DNA from: Rhodospirillales bacterium
GTDB lineage: Bacteria; Pseudomonadota; Alphaproteobacteria; Rhodospirillales; Casp-alpha2
Assembly (NCBI GenBank): GCA_013203595.1
Contig: JABMNT010000032.1
Location: forward strand, 1 to 64,000
Length of the DNA: 64,000 bases
Reading direction: 5' to 3'
Each line of letters starts with the position of its first letter. Within the stretch, counting starts at the first letter, position 1. Positions 52,356-61,376 of this stretch are shown here, in pieces. Below the pieces are notes generated by a model. It had not been told where the DNA came from. It worked only from the letters and a program-made list of their open reading frames with translations, and did no database searches. The position numbers and the translations under genes were made by a program.

Positions 52356-53666
52356 ATGCAATCGCCCGTTTTCCCAGCCGTCCATTTGTCCATGCTGCAA
52401 TCCGTCCAACTGCCGAAGGTGCTGCGGGTCAAGCTCACCCACCCCCATGCACCGGCGATTGTCGACCTCCAAGCAGCCGTCGCCAGTGAACTGGCAAAAT
52501 CCCGGCGCCTGGCGTCCCTGAACCAGGGTGCCAGCGTCGCCGTGGCCATCGGCAGCCGCGGCATATCCGGCATCGCTCAGGTGGCCCGCGCCACCGTTGA
52601 TCATCTGAAGGCATCGGGTTTCAGCCCGTTTATCGTGCCCGGCATGGGCAGCCACGGCGGCGGCACGGCGGACGGACAGATCGCCGTATTAAGCGGCCTG
52701 GGGGTGACTGAAGACAGTATGGGGGTGCCGATCCGGGCAACCATGGAGGTCGTCAACTACGGCACCTCAAGCCAGGGCGTCGATGCCATGTTCGATAAAA
52801 ACGCCGCCGAAGCCGATGCGGTAATTGTCATCAACCGGGTCAAGTCGCATACCAGTTTTGACCGGCCCATTGAAAGCGGGCTGACCAAAATGGTCGCGGT
52901 CGGTCTGGGCAAGGGCGAAGGGGCCCGGCGGGTTCATGTGCTGGGACCGCGAGGCCTGCGCGATGTGCTGCCGGAACTGGCCAGAATCTCCATCGCCAAC
53001 AGCCCCATCTGTTACGGCATTGCGCTCGTTGAAAACCCGCATAAACAACTGGTGGTCATCGAAGGGGTGGAGCCGGAAAACTTCTATGCCACGGACGAGC
53101 GCCTGCTGGTCAGGGCCAAATCCCTGCTCGCCCGCCTGCCCTTTGCGCAGATCGATGCTTTGGTTTGCGAACTGGTGGGCAAAAACATTTCCGGTGCCGG
53201 AATGGATTTTGCGGTGACCGCGCGGACCGATATTCGCGGCATTGAAAACCCGCCAACGCCCCTGATCCACCGCATCGGAGTGCTGGGCGTGACACCTGAA
53301 TCAAAAGGTAACGCCAACGGTATCGGTATGGCTGACTACGCGCCCATGGATTTCATAAATTCCATTGATCTGCATTCCATCTACTTCAACGGAGTTACCG
53401 CCGCCATCGTCGAGAAGGGCCGGATCCCCCTTGTTCTGCCCCATGACCTGGATGTGTTTCGCGCCTGCGTCTCGACGGCCTGGGTGGCGGACCCGACCGA
53501 GGCCCGCTTCTGCATGATCAAATCAACCGCACAGATGAACGAGGTCCTGGTGTCGCCGACCCTGTTCGCCGATATTGAAGACAGCCCGGATATGGAAGTG
53601 CTGGAGCAGGCCCGGGCCATCGAGTTTTCCAAAGAAGGTAAATTACTGACCCACTGCAGCGGATAG
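52356..53666 (+). CDS. LarA-like DUF2088 protein, second paralogue
   Basis: 436 aa. A diverged relative of LarA: VAVAIGSRGISGI, GMGSHGGGTADGQ, VINRVKSHTSF and GLTKMVAVGLGKGEGARRVH, where the Lys matches the cofactor region. It is distinct from the gene at 50942 and may act on a different 2-hydroxy acid or lack racemase activity. It is divergent from larA with a 112-bp gap and is followed by a small membrane protein 6 nt away. Confidence 0.8.
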   Translation: MQSPVFPAVHLSMLQSVQLPKVLRVKLTHPHAPAIVDLQAAVASELAKSRRLASLNQGASVAVAIGSRGISGIAQVARATVDHLKASGFSPFIVPGMGSHGGGTADGQIAVLSGLGVTEDSMGVPIRATMEVVNYGTSSQGVDAMFDKNAAEADAVIVINRVKSHTSFDRPIESGLTKMVAVGLGKGEGARRVHVLGPRGLRDVLPELARISIANSPICYGIALVENPHKQLVVIEGVEPENFYATDERLLVRAKSLLARLPFAQIDALVCELVGKNISGAGMDFAVTARTDIRGIENPPTPLIHRIGVLGVTPESKGNANGIGMADYAPMDFINSIDLHSIYFNGVTAAIVEKGRIPLVLPHDLDVFRACVSTAWVADPTEARFCMIKSTAQMNEVLVSPTLFADIEDSPDMEVLEQARAIEFSKEGKLLTHCSG

Positions 53667-53672
53667 ATAGCA

Positions 53673-54032
53673 ATGCCCGAGCGCCCGAGCCACACCTGGA
53701 GAACCCGGCTTGCCGATATCGGCATGATCCTGTTCGGCGCGATCATGGCGATAACACCCCTGGCCCTATGGGTCGCGCCCACCAAATCCTGGTTCTATTT
53801 TGTCCTCGAACTTTTTGTCATCTCGGGTTTCATCGTCTGGTATTTATCCAGGTTCGAGAGCTCGGCGGCGGAACACCAGCGCAACCAGCGCCTCAAACGC
53901 TCGGTTTACGATCGCATTGTGCATCTGCTGCAAAATCTGGGTTTAATGAAACGAAACGCCCCCTCTCAGGCGGAGCTGAAAGAGCGGGCGGCAAAGCATC
54001 GCCGGGACATTCAAGAGCGGAAGGCCCCTTAG
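53673..54032 (+). CDS. Small membrane protein of unknown function
   Basis: 119 aa with two membrane helices (about 16-34 and 42-60) and a long charged C-terminal tail rich in Arg, Lys and Glu (QSQAELKERAAKHRRD region). It starts 6 nt after the LarA-like gene, so the two are co-translated. Not recognised. The basic tail should face the cytoplasm. Confidence 0.7.
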   Translation: MPERPSHTWRTRLADIGMILFGAIMAITPLALWVAPTKSWFYFVLELFVISGFIVWYLSRFESSAAEHQRNQRLKRSVYDRIVHLLQNLGLMKRNAPSQAELKERAAKHRRDIQERKAP

Positions 54033-54179
54033 ACCTTCCCGTCAACCGGAGGAAATTCGCTTTGGGTGTCACTGGCGCTAACCGCTCCGGAAATTACGTT
54101 ATATAAAATAAATGCGTCTTTTTGCCTTCAGGACCGTCTTTAAGGGTTGTAAACTGTTTAACTCAACAAGGAGACGATG

Positions 54180-54611
54180 ATGCGCTTACAATTGGCTTTA
54201 AACGTTAAAAACCTGGATGCGGCCATAAGCTTTTATTCAAAAATGTTTGATACACCGCCACACAAGGTGCGCAAGGGGTACGCAAACTTTGCCATTGATG
54301 ATCCGGCCCTGAAACTTGTTTTGTTTGAAAACCCGGACGCCGATGAGCACCTCAACCATCTCGGCGTCGAGCTTTTTGATGACAAGGACATTGAACATAC
54401 CAGCCAGCGTTTTGCCGCTAATGGACTGTTAGGCAGCGTGCAGACCGATACCCTATGCTGCCACGCCGGCCAGGATAAGGTCTGGACCAAAGACGCCACC
54501 GAGCTCAGCTGGGAATGGTACCTGATAAAGGATGACAACCCGCTTGAGCCTGAACTGGACGCGTCCAAATGCTGCAGCGGCGGCGACGATCAGAAAACGG
54601 CTTGCTGTTAG
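54180..54611 (+). CDS. arsI: ArsI/CadI-family VOC metalloenzyme, C-As lyase type
   Basis: 143 aa; the second ATG (54180) has the better spacing to GGAG. Vicinal-oxygen-chelate fold with Fe ligands expected at Gln4, His60 and Glu112, and the vicinal pair Cys93-Cys94 in TLCCHAGQDKVW that binds trivalent organoarsenicals. The end has two more Cys pairs (KCCSGG, ACC). ArsI removes methyl or aryl groups from As(III) compounds. It is followed by a SigZ-like sigma gene 37 nt later. Confidence 0.85.
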   Translation: MRLQLALNVKNLDAAISFYSKMFDTPPHKVRKGYANFAIDDPALKLVLFENPDADEHLNHLGVELFDDKDIEHTSQRFAANGLLGSVQTDTLCCHAGQDKVWTKDATELSWEWYLIKDDNPLEPELDASKCCSGGDDQKTACC

Positions 54612-54648
54612 AGCTGATGCAAAAAACCAGGACGCAGCAGGTGGCAGA

Positions 54649-55203
54649 ATGAACGACAGGGCGTGGTTGGAATTCGACAAGAAACTGCGCGCCTATGTGG
54701 GCCGTCGGATGAACAGCAATGCCGTCGACGATGTGGTTGCCGATATCCTGCTGCGTCTTGTCCGTTCCCAGGAAAAAATGGAAGGCGCGCGCAACCCGAT
54801 GGCCTGGGTCTATCGGGTTGCCAGCCATGTGATCGCCGATCATTACCGCAAGGCCGCCAGTGAAAAACGGCTATTGGCGGCAGTCAATCAAGATATCCCT
54901 GACGCCGGGGTGACGGATCCGACCGAGGACACGTCCGCCGCCCTCGCCCGCTGTCTGGTGCCCATGATCCGAAACCTGCCTGCCGTCTATGGGCAGGCCC
55001 TGATGCTGGTTGACATTGGCGGCGTCAGCCAGAGCGATGCCGCCCAGCAACTGGGCCTGTCGGTATCGGGGGCAAAATCCCGGGTCCAGCGTGGCCGGCA
55101 AAAACTGAAGGCGATGCTGTTGCGATGCTGCCGTCTGGAAACCAATTCCCGCGGCGCACTGATCAGCCATCAATCGCGCAACGCTTCCGCCTGTTGCGAC
55201 TAA
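54649..55203 (+). CDS. ECF sigma factor, SigZ-like, with Cys-rich tail
   Basis: 184 aa from ATG 54649. Region 2 spans about 10-75 (ADILLRLVRSQEKM, NPMAWVYRVASHVIADHYRK); region 4 spans about 105-155 (LPAVYGQALMLVDIGGVSQSDAAQQLGLSVSGAKSRVQRGRQKL). The final 27 residues hold two Cys pairs, RCCRLE and ACCD, not part of a normal sigma factor and able to bind arsenic or another soft metal. It follows arsI and no anti-sigma gene is present, so the tail may itself sense the metal. Confidence 0.8.
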   Translation: MNDRAWLEFDKKLRAYVGRRMNSNAVDDVVADILLRLVRSQEKMEGARNPMAWVYRVASHVIADHYRKAASEKRLLAAVNQDIPDAGVTDPTEDTSAALARCLVPMIRNLPAVYGQALMLVDIGGVSQSDAAQQLGLSVSGAKSRVQRGRQKLKAMLLRCCRLETNSRGALISHQSRNASACCD

Positions 55204-55252
55204 TCAGCCCGCAGGCAAAACCGGCGCGCCTTAAATTTCGAGCCCGAATTCC

Positions 55253-55861
55253 TTAGACCTTGAAGCGGTCAAACACCCGGCCAAAGCGCCAGCGGTGAAA
55301 GGTGATATCGGCGTAGCAGCCAGCCCTGTAAAATGGCTCGTTCTCCATAAATGCGCGTGCGGTATCCATGTCGGGAATATCAAGCAGCAAGACACTGCCA
55401 ATGCCGTTTTCACCGCTGGCGTCGAGTAAAGGGCCACGGACAATGACGGTATCGGCGTGGTCTTCGAGATAGGCCTCGTGGGCATCGCGGTTCTGGCTGC
55501 GGATGGCGCTGCCGTCGGGCCCGTCGATGGCGTGAAACAGGGCCTGGATATTGCCTTGCGTGCGCGGACAATCGCGCCACGTGTTGGCAACCGACGGCCG
55601 CCAGCGGTTGATGATCCAGCGCTTTTGCACGCCGCCGGTCACATAGGGCTCGTCGGCAATGTGATTTTCGACCGCCGCCAGATCGGGGAAATCGATCAGC
55701 CGCAGGCTGCCCAGATCGGCGGACTCATCGTCGGTGGTGAAAGGCCCGGCAAACAGGGTCTGCGCATCAAAAGCCTTCAGATAGTCGAGATGGGCCTTGC
55801 GGTGGATATCGCGCAACTCCGCCGTGTCGGGCTCGTCAAAAATCACAATGGAATACAGCAT
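55253..55861 (-). CDS. Tandem YciI-domain protein
   Basis: 202 aa built from two YCII domains: residues 1-95 (MLYSIVIFDEPDT, HLDYLKAFDAQTLFAGPF) and 100-195 (RDAHEAYLEDHADTVIVRGPL). Each has the His/Asp pattern of the family, a dimeric ferredoxin-like fold that normally forms by pairing two chains. The fusion makes a single-chain pair. Function unknown; it follows an amidohydrolase gene, 21 nt away, and may help the same pathway. Confidence 0.85.
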   Translation of the reverse strand: MLYSIVIFDEPDTAELRDIHRKAHLDYLKAFDAQTLFAGPFTTDDESADLGSLRLIDFPDLAAVENHIADEPYVTGGVQKRWIINRWRPSVANTWRDCPRTQGNIQALFHAIDGPDGSAIRSQNRDAHEAYLEDHADTVIVRGPLLDASGENGIGSVLLLDIPDMDTARAFMENEPFYRAGCYADITFHRWRFGRVFDRFKV

Positions 55862-55882
55862 TTCAGTCTCCGCAGGGGTTAT

Positions 55883-56797
55883 CTAAAAAAAATAAAGCTG
55901 GCTCGGGTTATCGACAAGAATTTTGCGGCGGCTGGTTTCATCGGCCACCCAGTCAAAAAAGTAGTCACACATATCGGCATCATGGGGCATGGGTTTGGAA
56001 ATTTTCACATGCGGCCAGTCGCTGCCCCAGATCACGCGCCCGGGCGCCGCCGCAACGGCGGCGCGGGCAAAATCGCCGGCATCGCCATAGGGCAAGTCAG
56101 CGGCTGAAATCCGGTAGGGCCCGGTCAGCTTGATCCAGCATTTACCGGCCCGCGCCAGCTCCAGCATAGCCTGGAAACCCGGATCATCCGTTGTCCTGCC
56201 AATGCGCAGATACCCCGTATGACCAAACACGATCTCGGTCGGGAAATCGCCGAACATCCGGGCCAGATCCGGATAGTCATCAACATGGGCCAGAAACTCC
56301 ACATGCCAGCCCATATCGGCTATGCGTTCCGCCAGCCGGCGGATCTGCGCCAGCGGCAAGCCCTTCGACGGGTCGGCCACATCCACAAGATTAAAGCGCA
56401 GCCCGCGAATGCCAAGCCTGTTCAGCTCTGCCAGTTCCGCATCGCTCACATCAAAATCGACCACCGCCACCCCGCGATTGGGAACGCCGGCCGCGTCTAA
56501 CGCGACCATGGCATCCAGCATCGCCCGGTTGTCGGCGCCATAAATGCTGGGCTGGACCAGAACCGCGCGGGCCAGCCCCAACGCCTTCATCAGTTTGATA
56601 TAATCGGCGACCAGAGCGTCGGGCGGCGTGTAAATGCGCTTTGCATCGTAAGGATAGCGGCTGGCCGGGCCGCAGATATGCATGTGGGTATCGCAGGCAT
56701 CGGCACCCATCGGGCTTTTTGGCGAACGCATTTCGGGCCGGGGGCCGGGGCAAAGCGGCGCATCATCGCCAAGGGGGACAGCTGGAGTGAAGGTCAT
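55883..56797 (-). CDS. Amidohydrolase-family (TIM-barrel) metal hydrolase
   Basis: 304 aa from ATG 56797. DACDTHMHICGPASRYPYD gives the first metal pair; VFGHTGY and WGSDWPHVK supply the later His and Asp. The group includes 2-pyrone-4,6-dicarboxylate hydrolase and sugar lactonases. It is related to the hydrolase at 11039 but clearly distinct. Downstream YciI-type partner suggests an aromatic or lactone degradation step. Confidence 0.85.
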   Translation of the reverse strand: MTFTPAVPLGDDAPLCPGPRPEMRSPKSPMGADACDTHMHICGPASRYPYDAKRIYTPPDALVADYIKLMKALGLARAVLVQPSIYGADNRAMLDAMVALDAAGVPNRGVAVVDFDVSDAELAELNRLGIRGLRFNLVDVADPSKGLPLAQIRRLAERIADMGWHVEFLAHVDDYPDLARMFGDFPTEIVFGHTGYLRIGRTTDDPGFQAMLELARAGKCWIKLTGPYRISAADLPYGDAGDFARAAVAAAPGRVIWGSDWPHVKISKPMPHDADMCDYFFDWVADETSRRKILVDNPSQLYFF

Positions 56798-56991
56798 GAT
56801 CAGGCTCGATATTAAAAAAGAACGTTTCGCCAAACGGAGCCTAACATCAAAATTCACCACGTCAAAGCCAGCCTGTCCGACGCCTGCACACCGCGCGTTT
56901 CCAGCGATTTTGGCTTGATCAAATTATTTTGACCGGGGAATTTAGGCGCAACGCCCTGACAACCAATAACCCCTTTGGTTATGAATTTTCG

Positions 56992-57672
56992 TTAGCGCGC
57001 CATCTCTTTAAACAACGCCACCATTTCCCCATAACCCGCCTGCTCCGCATGTTGCAGAGGTGTAACCCCCTGGCGGTCGGCAATTGTCCGGTCGGCCCCG
57101 CCCGCCAATAAGGCCCGCGCCGCCTGCCGATGCCGGGGGCCGCCATCACCGAGCACAACAACCTCGATCAGCGCCGTCCAGCCCAGATTATTGACATGAT
57201 CGAGCGGGGCACCAGCCTCAACCAGCGCGCTGACAACCTCGGCATGGCCCAGATGGGCGGCGGCAATCAAGGCTGTTCCCTCATAGGGGCTGGTGATGTT
57301 GGCCGGGTTGCCGCCCAGGTTCAGGGCCCGCGTCAGCAATTCCAGATCATCAGCAACGGCGGCAATGGTGATCACGTCATAGGCCGCATGCTCAAGTGCG
57401 TTGATATCCGCACCGGCCGTAACCAGGGCTTCCAGCGCCGCGTCGTGGGATTTGAACGCCGCCACATGCAGGGCCGTCCGTCCGGCCCCGTCGCGGGCTT
57501 CCAGATCGGCACCGTCACCGGCCAGTTGGCGAATAAGGGCTACGTCACCCTGTGCCGCGGCGGCATGCAGCCCCCGATAGCCGGCTTCTTCCGTTGCCGA
57601 GGGCGGCACCTGTGCCAGGGCACCGGTTTGCACGATCAGTAGGACAGCAGCGCTCAGGATGAGAAATTTCAT
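56992..57672 (-). CDS. Exported ankyrin-repeat protein
   Basis: 226 aa from ATG 57672. Signal peptide MKFLILSAAVLLIVQTGALA then five ankyrin repeats, visible as recurring GxTALHVAA-type units (GRTALHVAAFKSHDAALEALVTAGADINA; GTALIAAAHLGHAEVVSALVEAGAPLDHV). Likely a periplasmic protein-binding adaptor. Ends with a partial repeat LQHAEQAGYGEMVALFK. It lies 17 nt downstream of mnmH. Confidence 0.85.
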   Translation of the reverse strand: MKFLILSAAVLLIVQTGALAQVPPSATEEAGYRGLHAAAAQGDVALIRQLAGDGADLEARDGAGRTALHVAAFKSHDAALEALVTAGADINALEHAAYDVITIAAVADDLELLTRALNLGGNPANITSPYEGTALIAAAHLGHAEVVSALVEAGAPLDHVNNLGWTALIEVVVLGDGGPRHRQAARALLAGGADRTIADRQGVTPLQHAEQAGYGEMVALFKEMAR

Positions 57673-57689
57673 AGGCCCGGTCTCCCCGC

Positions 57690-58817
57690 TCAGGCGTCGA
57701 CCAGACCCGGCTGGCGCTGGCTGTTTTCCCGTGTCCATTCCAGCACGTCGTCATAGGAGCCGCGAAAGGCAATGGCATCGGCCTGTTTGGCGAGCTGGTA
57801 GTCATACATGGGATCATAATAGTCGTTCAGCAAAGCCCTGATCCAGGCTTCGTGGCGGCTGCAGTCGCCGCTGGCCTTCTGCAGGGCAAGGGCGTCGTCC
57901 ATCTGCTCGGCGATGTTGCGGAAGCGTTCCATCCCTAAGCGTTTTTGCACCCGCACCAGGCTCTGGGTCAGATAATCGACAAACAGCTCCCAGCCATCGG
58001 CTGGATAGGCTTCGGCAAACTCCCGGCTCATGTCGATGACATATTCCTGGGCGATGCGCTGGATGCGAAACGCAAGCGGCATTTCAACGATGGCGACCGG
58101 GCTTGCGTGCAGACGGTCAAAAAACGCCTGGGGGATGGCGCAGGCGCCGATGCGGCGGCTCTCATCCTCGAAGACCAGGGTTCGGCCCGGAAAGGCATGG
58201 CGTTTCTGCAGAAGATCAATGCCCAGAGCATTTTCGAAATCAACCTGGCTGGGCACGCCTGACACCCGGCGGCCAAAGCTCGAGCCGCGGTGGTTGGCAT
58301 GGGCCTCCAGATCAATGGAGCCGTCAATTGCGTTGATCAGTACGGTTTTTGCAGTCCCGGTTTTACCACCGATACGCAGCATCGTAAGCCCGCCCGCGGC
58401 ATCGTCGATTTCATCGATCAGCACCCGGCGCAGGGCCTTGAAGCCGCCGTCAATCAACGGCATATCGACACCGGCCTCATGCATCCACTGGCGGGCGAAG
58501 TTCGACCGCATGCCGCCCCGCCAGCAATACAAGTGCGCTCCCGGATGCGCGGTGGCAAACTGGCACCAGGCCTCGATGCGCGCCGCTTTGGTCTGACCGG
58601 TGACCAGCGAATGGCCGAGTTCGATGGCCGCCGCCCGGCCCTCTTGCTTGTAACAGGTACCGACCCGCTGGCGCTCCGCATCGTTGAGGATCGGCAGATT
58701 ATGCGAGGTCGGAAACCGGCCCTTGGCAAACTCCACTTCGGCCCGCACGTCGAGAAACGGCGTATTGGCGAGAAACAGCTCTCTAAACTGCGTGGCGGGG
58801 ATCAGATGGTCTGACAT
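57690..58817 (-). CDS. mnmH: tRNA 2-selenouridine synthase (MnmH)
   Basis: 375 aa from ATG 58817. The N-terminal rhodanese domain carries catalytic Cys98 in LYCWRGGMRSN. The P-loop domain follows with GKTGTAKT at 151-158; the sixth position is Ala where Gly is common. MnmH replaces sulfur by selenium at tRNA wobble uridine via geranylated intermediates. Its partner SelD is not in the window. Together with ankyrin gene in one operon. Confidence 0.9.
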   Translation of the reverse strand: MSDHLIPATQFRELFLANTPFLDVRAEVEFAKGRFPTSHNLPILNDAERQRVGTCYKQEGRAAAIELGHSLVTGQTKAARIEAWCQFATAHPGAHLYCWRGGMRSNFARQWMHEAGVDMPLIDGGFKALRRVLIDEIDDAAGGLTMLRIGGKTGTAKTVLINAIDGSIDLEAHANHRGSSFGRRVSGVPSQVDFENALGIDLLQKRHAFPGRTLVFEDESRRIGACAIPQAFFDRLHASPVAIVEMPLAFRIQRIAQEYVIDMSREFAEAYPADGWELFVDYLTQSLVRVQKRLGMERFRNIAEQMDDALALQKASGDCSRHEAWIRALLNDYYDPMYDYQLAKQADAIAFRGSYDDVLEWTRENSQRQPGLVDA

Positions 58818-59027
58818 GGGTAAGATCAAGGCTCCTGTTAGCGATGCACCGCTTCATAGCCGGTTTCACCGGGTTTTTAAATGGAAACCACACAGCGAGC
58901 CAGCGGGATTGGGAAATTTGGCCCTATCGCCGCCAAATCCGAGCCCTGGCCGGGCCACAGATACACCTTGTCCCCTGCAATCGAAAGTTGCTAGGCTTGT
59001 CGCGATCATTTGAAACGGTGCGTGTGC

Positions 59028-61346
59028 ATGAGGGACACCACAGATTATTCGGGAAACTTCCAGCAGGGGACGGTTTATCATAAATCGTCGATCATCAATA
59101 ATACCTATCTGAACACCCCCGCCGCCGTGGTTGAGGCGGAAGAACTGGCGGCAGCGACGGCGCACCTGGAAAAAATGCCATTGGATCGGGTGCCGGACGT
59201 AGCCCCCCTGCCCGCCGGTTCGGTGATCGGACTGGCGACCAATCCCCTGTTTGTCGGGCGGCAGGCGGATCTGCAGGCGCTGGCGGCGGCGCTGGTGGCG
59301 GGGACCACGGCGGCAATCGGGCAAATCGCCGCCGCGACCGGGCTCGGTGGCATTGGCAAAACCCAGCTGGCGAGCGAATTTGCCCATCGCTACGGCTGTT
59401 ACTTCGCCGGTGGCGTGTTCTGGATAAGCTTCGCCGACGCCAGCGCCATCGTCGGCGAAGTGGCGCGCTGTGGCGGGGTGGCCGGGCTGGCGCTGGCCGA
59501 CAATTTCGACGCATTGCCGCTGGAGCAACAGGTGACGATGGTCAGCGCCCAATGGCATAATGCCCTGCCCCGTTTGCTGGTATTTGACAACTGCGAAGAC
59601 GAAGCCCTGATCGAGGCATGGCGACCCAAAACCGGGGGCTGCCGGATCCTGGTGACCAGCCGCAAGGTCGACTGGTCACCACATCTGGGTATCGCGCCGC
59701 TGGCACTGGGCGTGCTGACGCGCCCTGAAAGCCTCGCCCTGCTGTGCAAACACCGGCCCGATCTGGCAGCTGACGCGCCCGATCTCGACGCCATCGCCAC
59801 CGAACTGGGTGACCTGCCGCTGGCGCTGCATCTGGCCGGCAGTTTTTTGCGCCAGTACCGGCATGTGCCGGTTGGTGAGCCGGCCCGCTATTTAGCGGCC
59901 CTGCGTGCGCCGGACCTGCTGGATCATCCGTCCCTGACCGGCAGCGGTGCATCGCCGACCCGACACGACCAGCATCTGGCCCGCAGCTTCGCCCTCAGCG
60001 TCGAACAGTTAAACCCGAAAGATCCGGTTGACGCCCTGGCGCTTGACGCACTGGCCCGGCTCGCCTGTTTCGCGGCGGGCGAACCGGTTCCCCGGTTCCT
60101 GCTGTTGGCCAGCCTGCCAATAGCCGAGGACGATGCGGCGCAAATGCAGGCCGCCGACGCGCTCAAGCGGTTGACGGACTTGGGTCTGGGCGAGCCGGAA
60201 CCCGATGGCGCCCTGGTCCTGCACCGCCTGCTGGTGGCCTACGTCCGGCGCACGGTGGACGGCCTGCCTGCGGCCCGCAATGCCGTCGAACGGGCGGTTG
60301 AATCCGTATGCGACATCTTGCTTGAAGACGGCTACCCGGCCCCCCTTCAGGCCTGGCAGGCTCAATTACGCGCCGTCGCCGGGGCGGCGGTGGCCGAAAG
60401 CAGCGACAATGCCGCCAATCTGCAGCTCAGCCTTGGCAATTTCCTCCGAATGATTGCCGCCTATGACGAGGCGCAGACAGCTTTTGAGCAGGCGGTTGAG
60501 GTCTATGAACATCGGTTTGGCCCCAACCAGCCAGGGACCGCCACGGCAATTAACAATCTTGGCCTTGTCCTGCGTGAGCGGGGTGACCTCGAGGGCGCCC
60601 AGAAGGCCTTTGAGCAGGCGCTGAAAATTAACGAGACTATTTATGGGCTAAACAATCCAACGGTAGCCACAATTGTTAATAACCAGGGTGCTGTGCTGCA
60701 GGATAAAGGCGATCTCGACGGCGCTCAGGCGGCTTACGAACGCGCTCTGACAATTGACGAAGCCACATTGGGTCCGGACCATCCGGACGTCGCCAGGGAT
60801 ATCGGTAATGTCGGCGCTGTATTGCACGCCAAGGGTGACCTCATCGGCGCCCAGGCGGCGCACGAGCGCGCCCTGAAAATTGACGAGAACAGCTTTGGGC
60901 CAAACCACCCGAAAGTTGCTGTTCGTCTCAGCAATCTGGGTCCAGTGCTGCAGGGCAAAGGCGATTTCGACGGCGCCCAGGCTGCGCTTGAGCGCGCGCT
61001 GGCCATTGATGAAGTCGCCTTTGGGCCGAACCATCCGGTCGTTGCTACTCGCGTTAACAACCTGGGCAGTGTGCTGTACGCCAAGGGTGACCTTGAGGGC
61101 GCCCAGGCGGCGCATGAGCGCGCACTGAAAATTGACGAAGCCACACACGGGCCAAACCATCCAAACGTTGCTATTCGCGTCAGCAACCTGGGCGCTGTGC
61201 TCCGCGACAAGGGCGATCTCGACGGCGCCCGGGCGGCTTTTGAACGGGCCTTGACGATACTCGAGAGCCGCCTGGGGCCCGACCATGCCCGCACCCGATC
61301 CGTCAAGAAATCTCTGGAAACGGTAACAAGCATCCTAGAAAAATAG
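59028..61346 (+). CDS. STAND NTPase (NB-ARC) with seven TPR units, probable conflict sensor
   Basis: 772 aa from ATG 59028. Residues 1-25 form a short tag (DTT-x2-SGNF-x4-V-x2-KS) shared with the next gene. The NB-ARC core follows: Walker A GLGGIGKT at 105-112, Walker B LLVFDNCED with Asp187, sensor RILVTSR, and LGDLPLALHLAG, the GLPL-type motif. A winged-helix-like region runs to about 450, then seven 42-residue TPR units to the end. This is the layout of bacterial NLR-like regulators, where the repeats detect a trigger and ATP drives assembly. The tag probably recruits an effector. No nuclease, TIR or protease domain is fused. Confidence 0.85.
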   Translation: MRDTTDYSGNFQQGTVYHKSSIINNTYLNTPAAVVEAEELAAATAHLEKMPLDRVPDVAPLPAGSVIGLATNPLFVGRQADLQALAAALVAGTTAAIGQIAAATGLGGIGKTQLASEFAHRYGCYFAGGVFWISFADASAIVGEVARCGGVAGLALADNFDALPLEQQVTMVSAQWHNALPRLLVFDNCEDEALIEAWRPKTGGCRILVTSRKVDWSPHLGIAPLALGVLTRPESLALLCKHRPDLAADAPDLDAIATELGDLPLALHLAGSFLRQYRHVPVGEPARYLAALRAPDLLDHPSLTGSGASPTRHDQHLARSFALSVEQLNPKDPVDALALDALARLACFAAGEPVPRFLLLASLPIAEDDAAQMQAADALKRLTDLGLGEPEPDGALVLHRLLVAYVRRTVDGLPAARNAVERAVESVCDILLEDGYPAPLQAWQAQLRAVAGAAVAESSDNAANLQLSLGNFLRMIAAYDEAQTAFEQAVEVYEHRFGPNQPGTATAINNLGLVLRERGDLEGAQKAFEQALKINETIYGLNNPTVATIVNNQGAVLQDKGDLDGAQAAYERALTIDEATLGPDHPDVARDIGNVGAVLHAKGDLIGAQAAHERALKIDENSFGPNHPKVAVRLSNLGPVLQGKGDFDGAQAALERALAIDEVAFGPNHPVVATRVNNLGSVLYAKGDLEGAQAAHERALKIDEATHGPNHPNVAIRVSNLGAVLRDKGDLDGARAAFERALTILESRLGPDHARTRSVKKSLETVTSILEK
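60432..61313 (+). repeat. Seven 126-bp repeats encoding TPR units
   Basis: Units start at 60432, 60558, 60684, 60810, 60936, 61062 and 61188, each exactly 126 bp (42 codons). The consensus protein unit is of the TPR_12 kind: LGxVLxxKGDLxGAQAAxERALxIDE then GPNHPxVAxRVxN. Units four to seven are very similar, with the same words (KGDL, GAQAAHERAL, GPNHP), suggesting expansion by duplication. Confidence 0.9.
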
Positions 61347-61376
61347 CGCCTCACCCATTCGACACGGAGGATCCCC

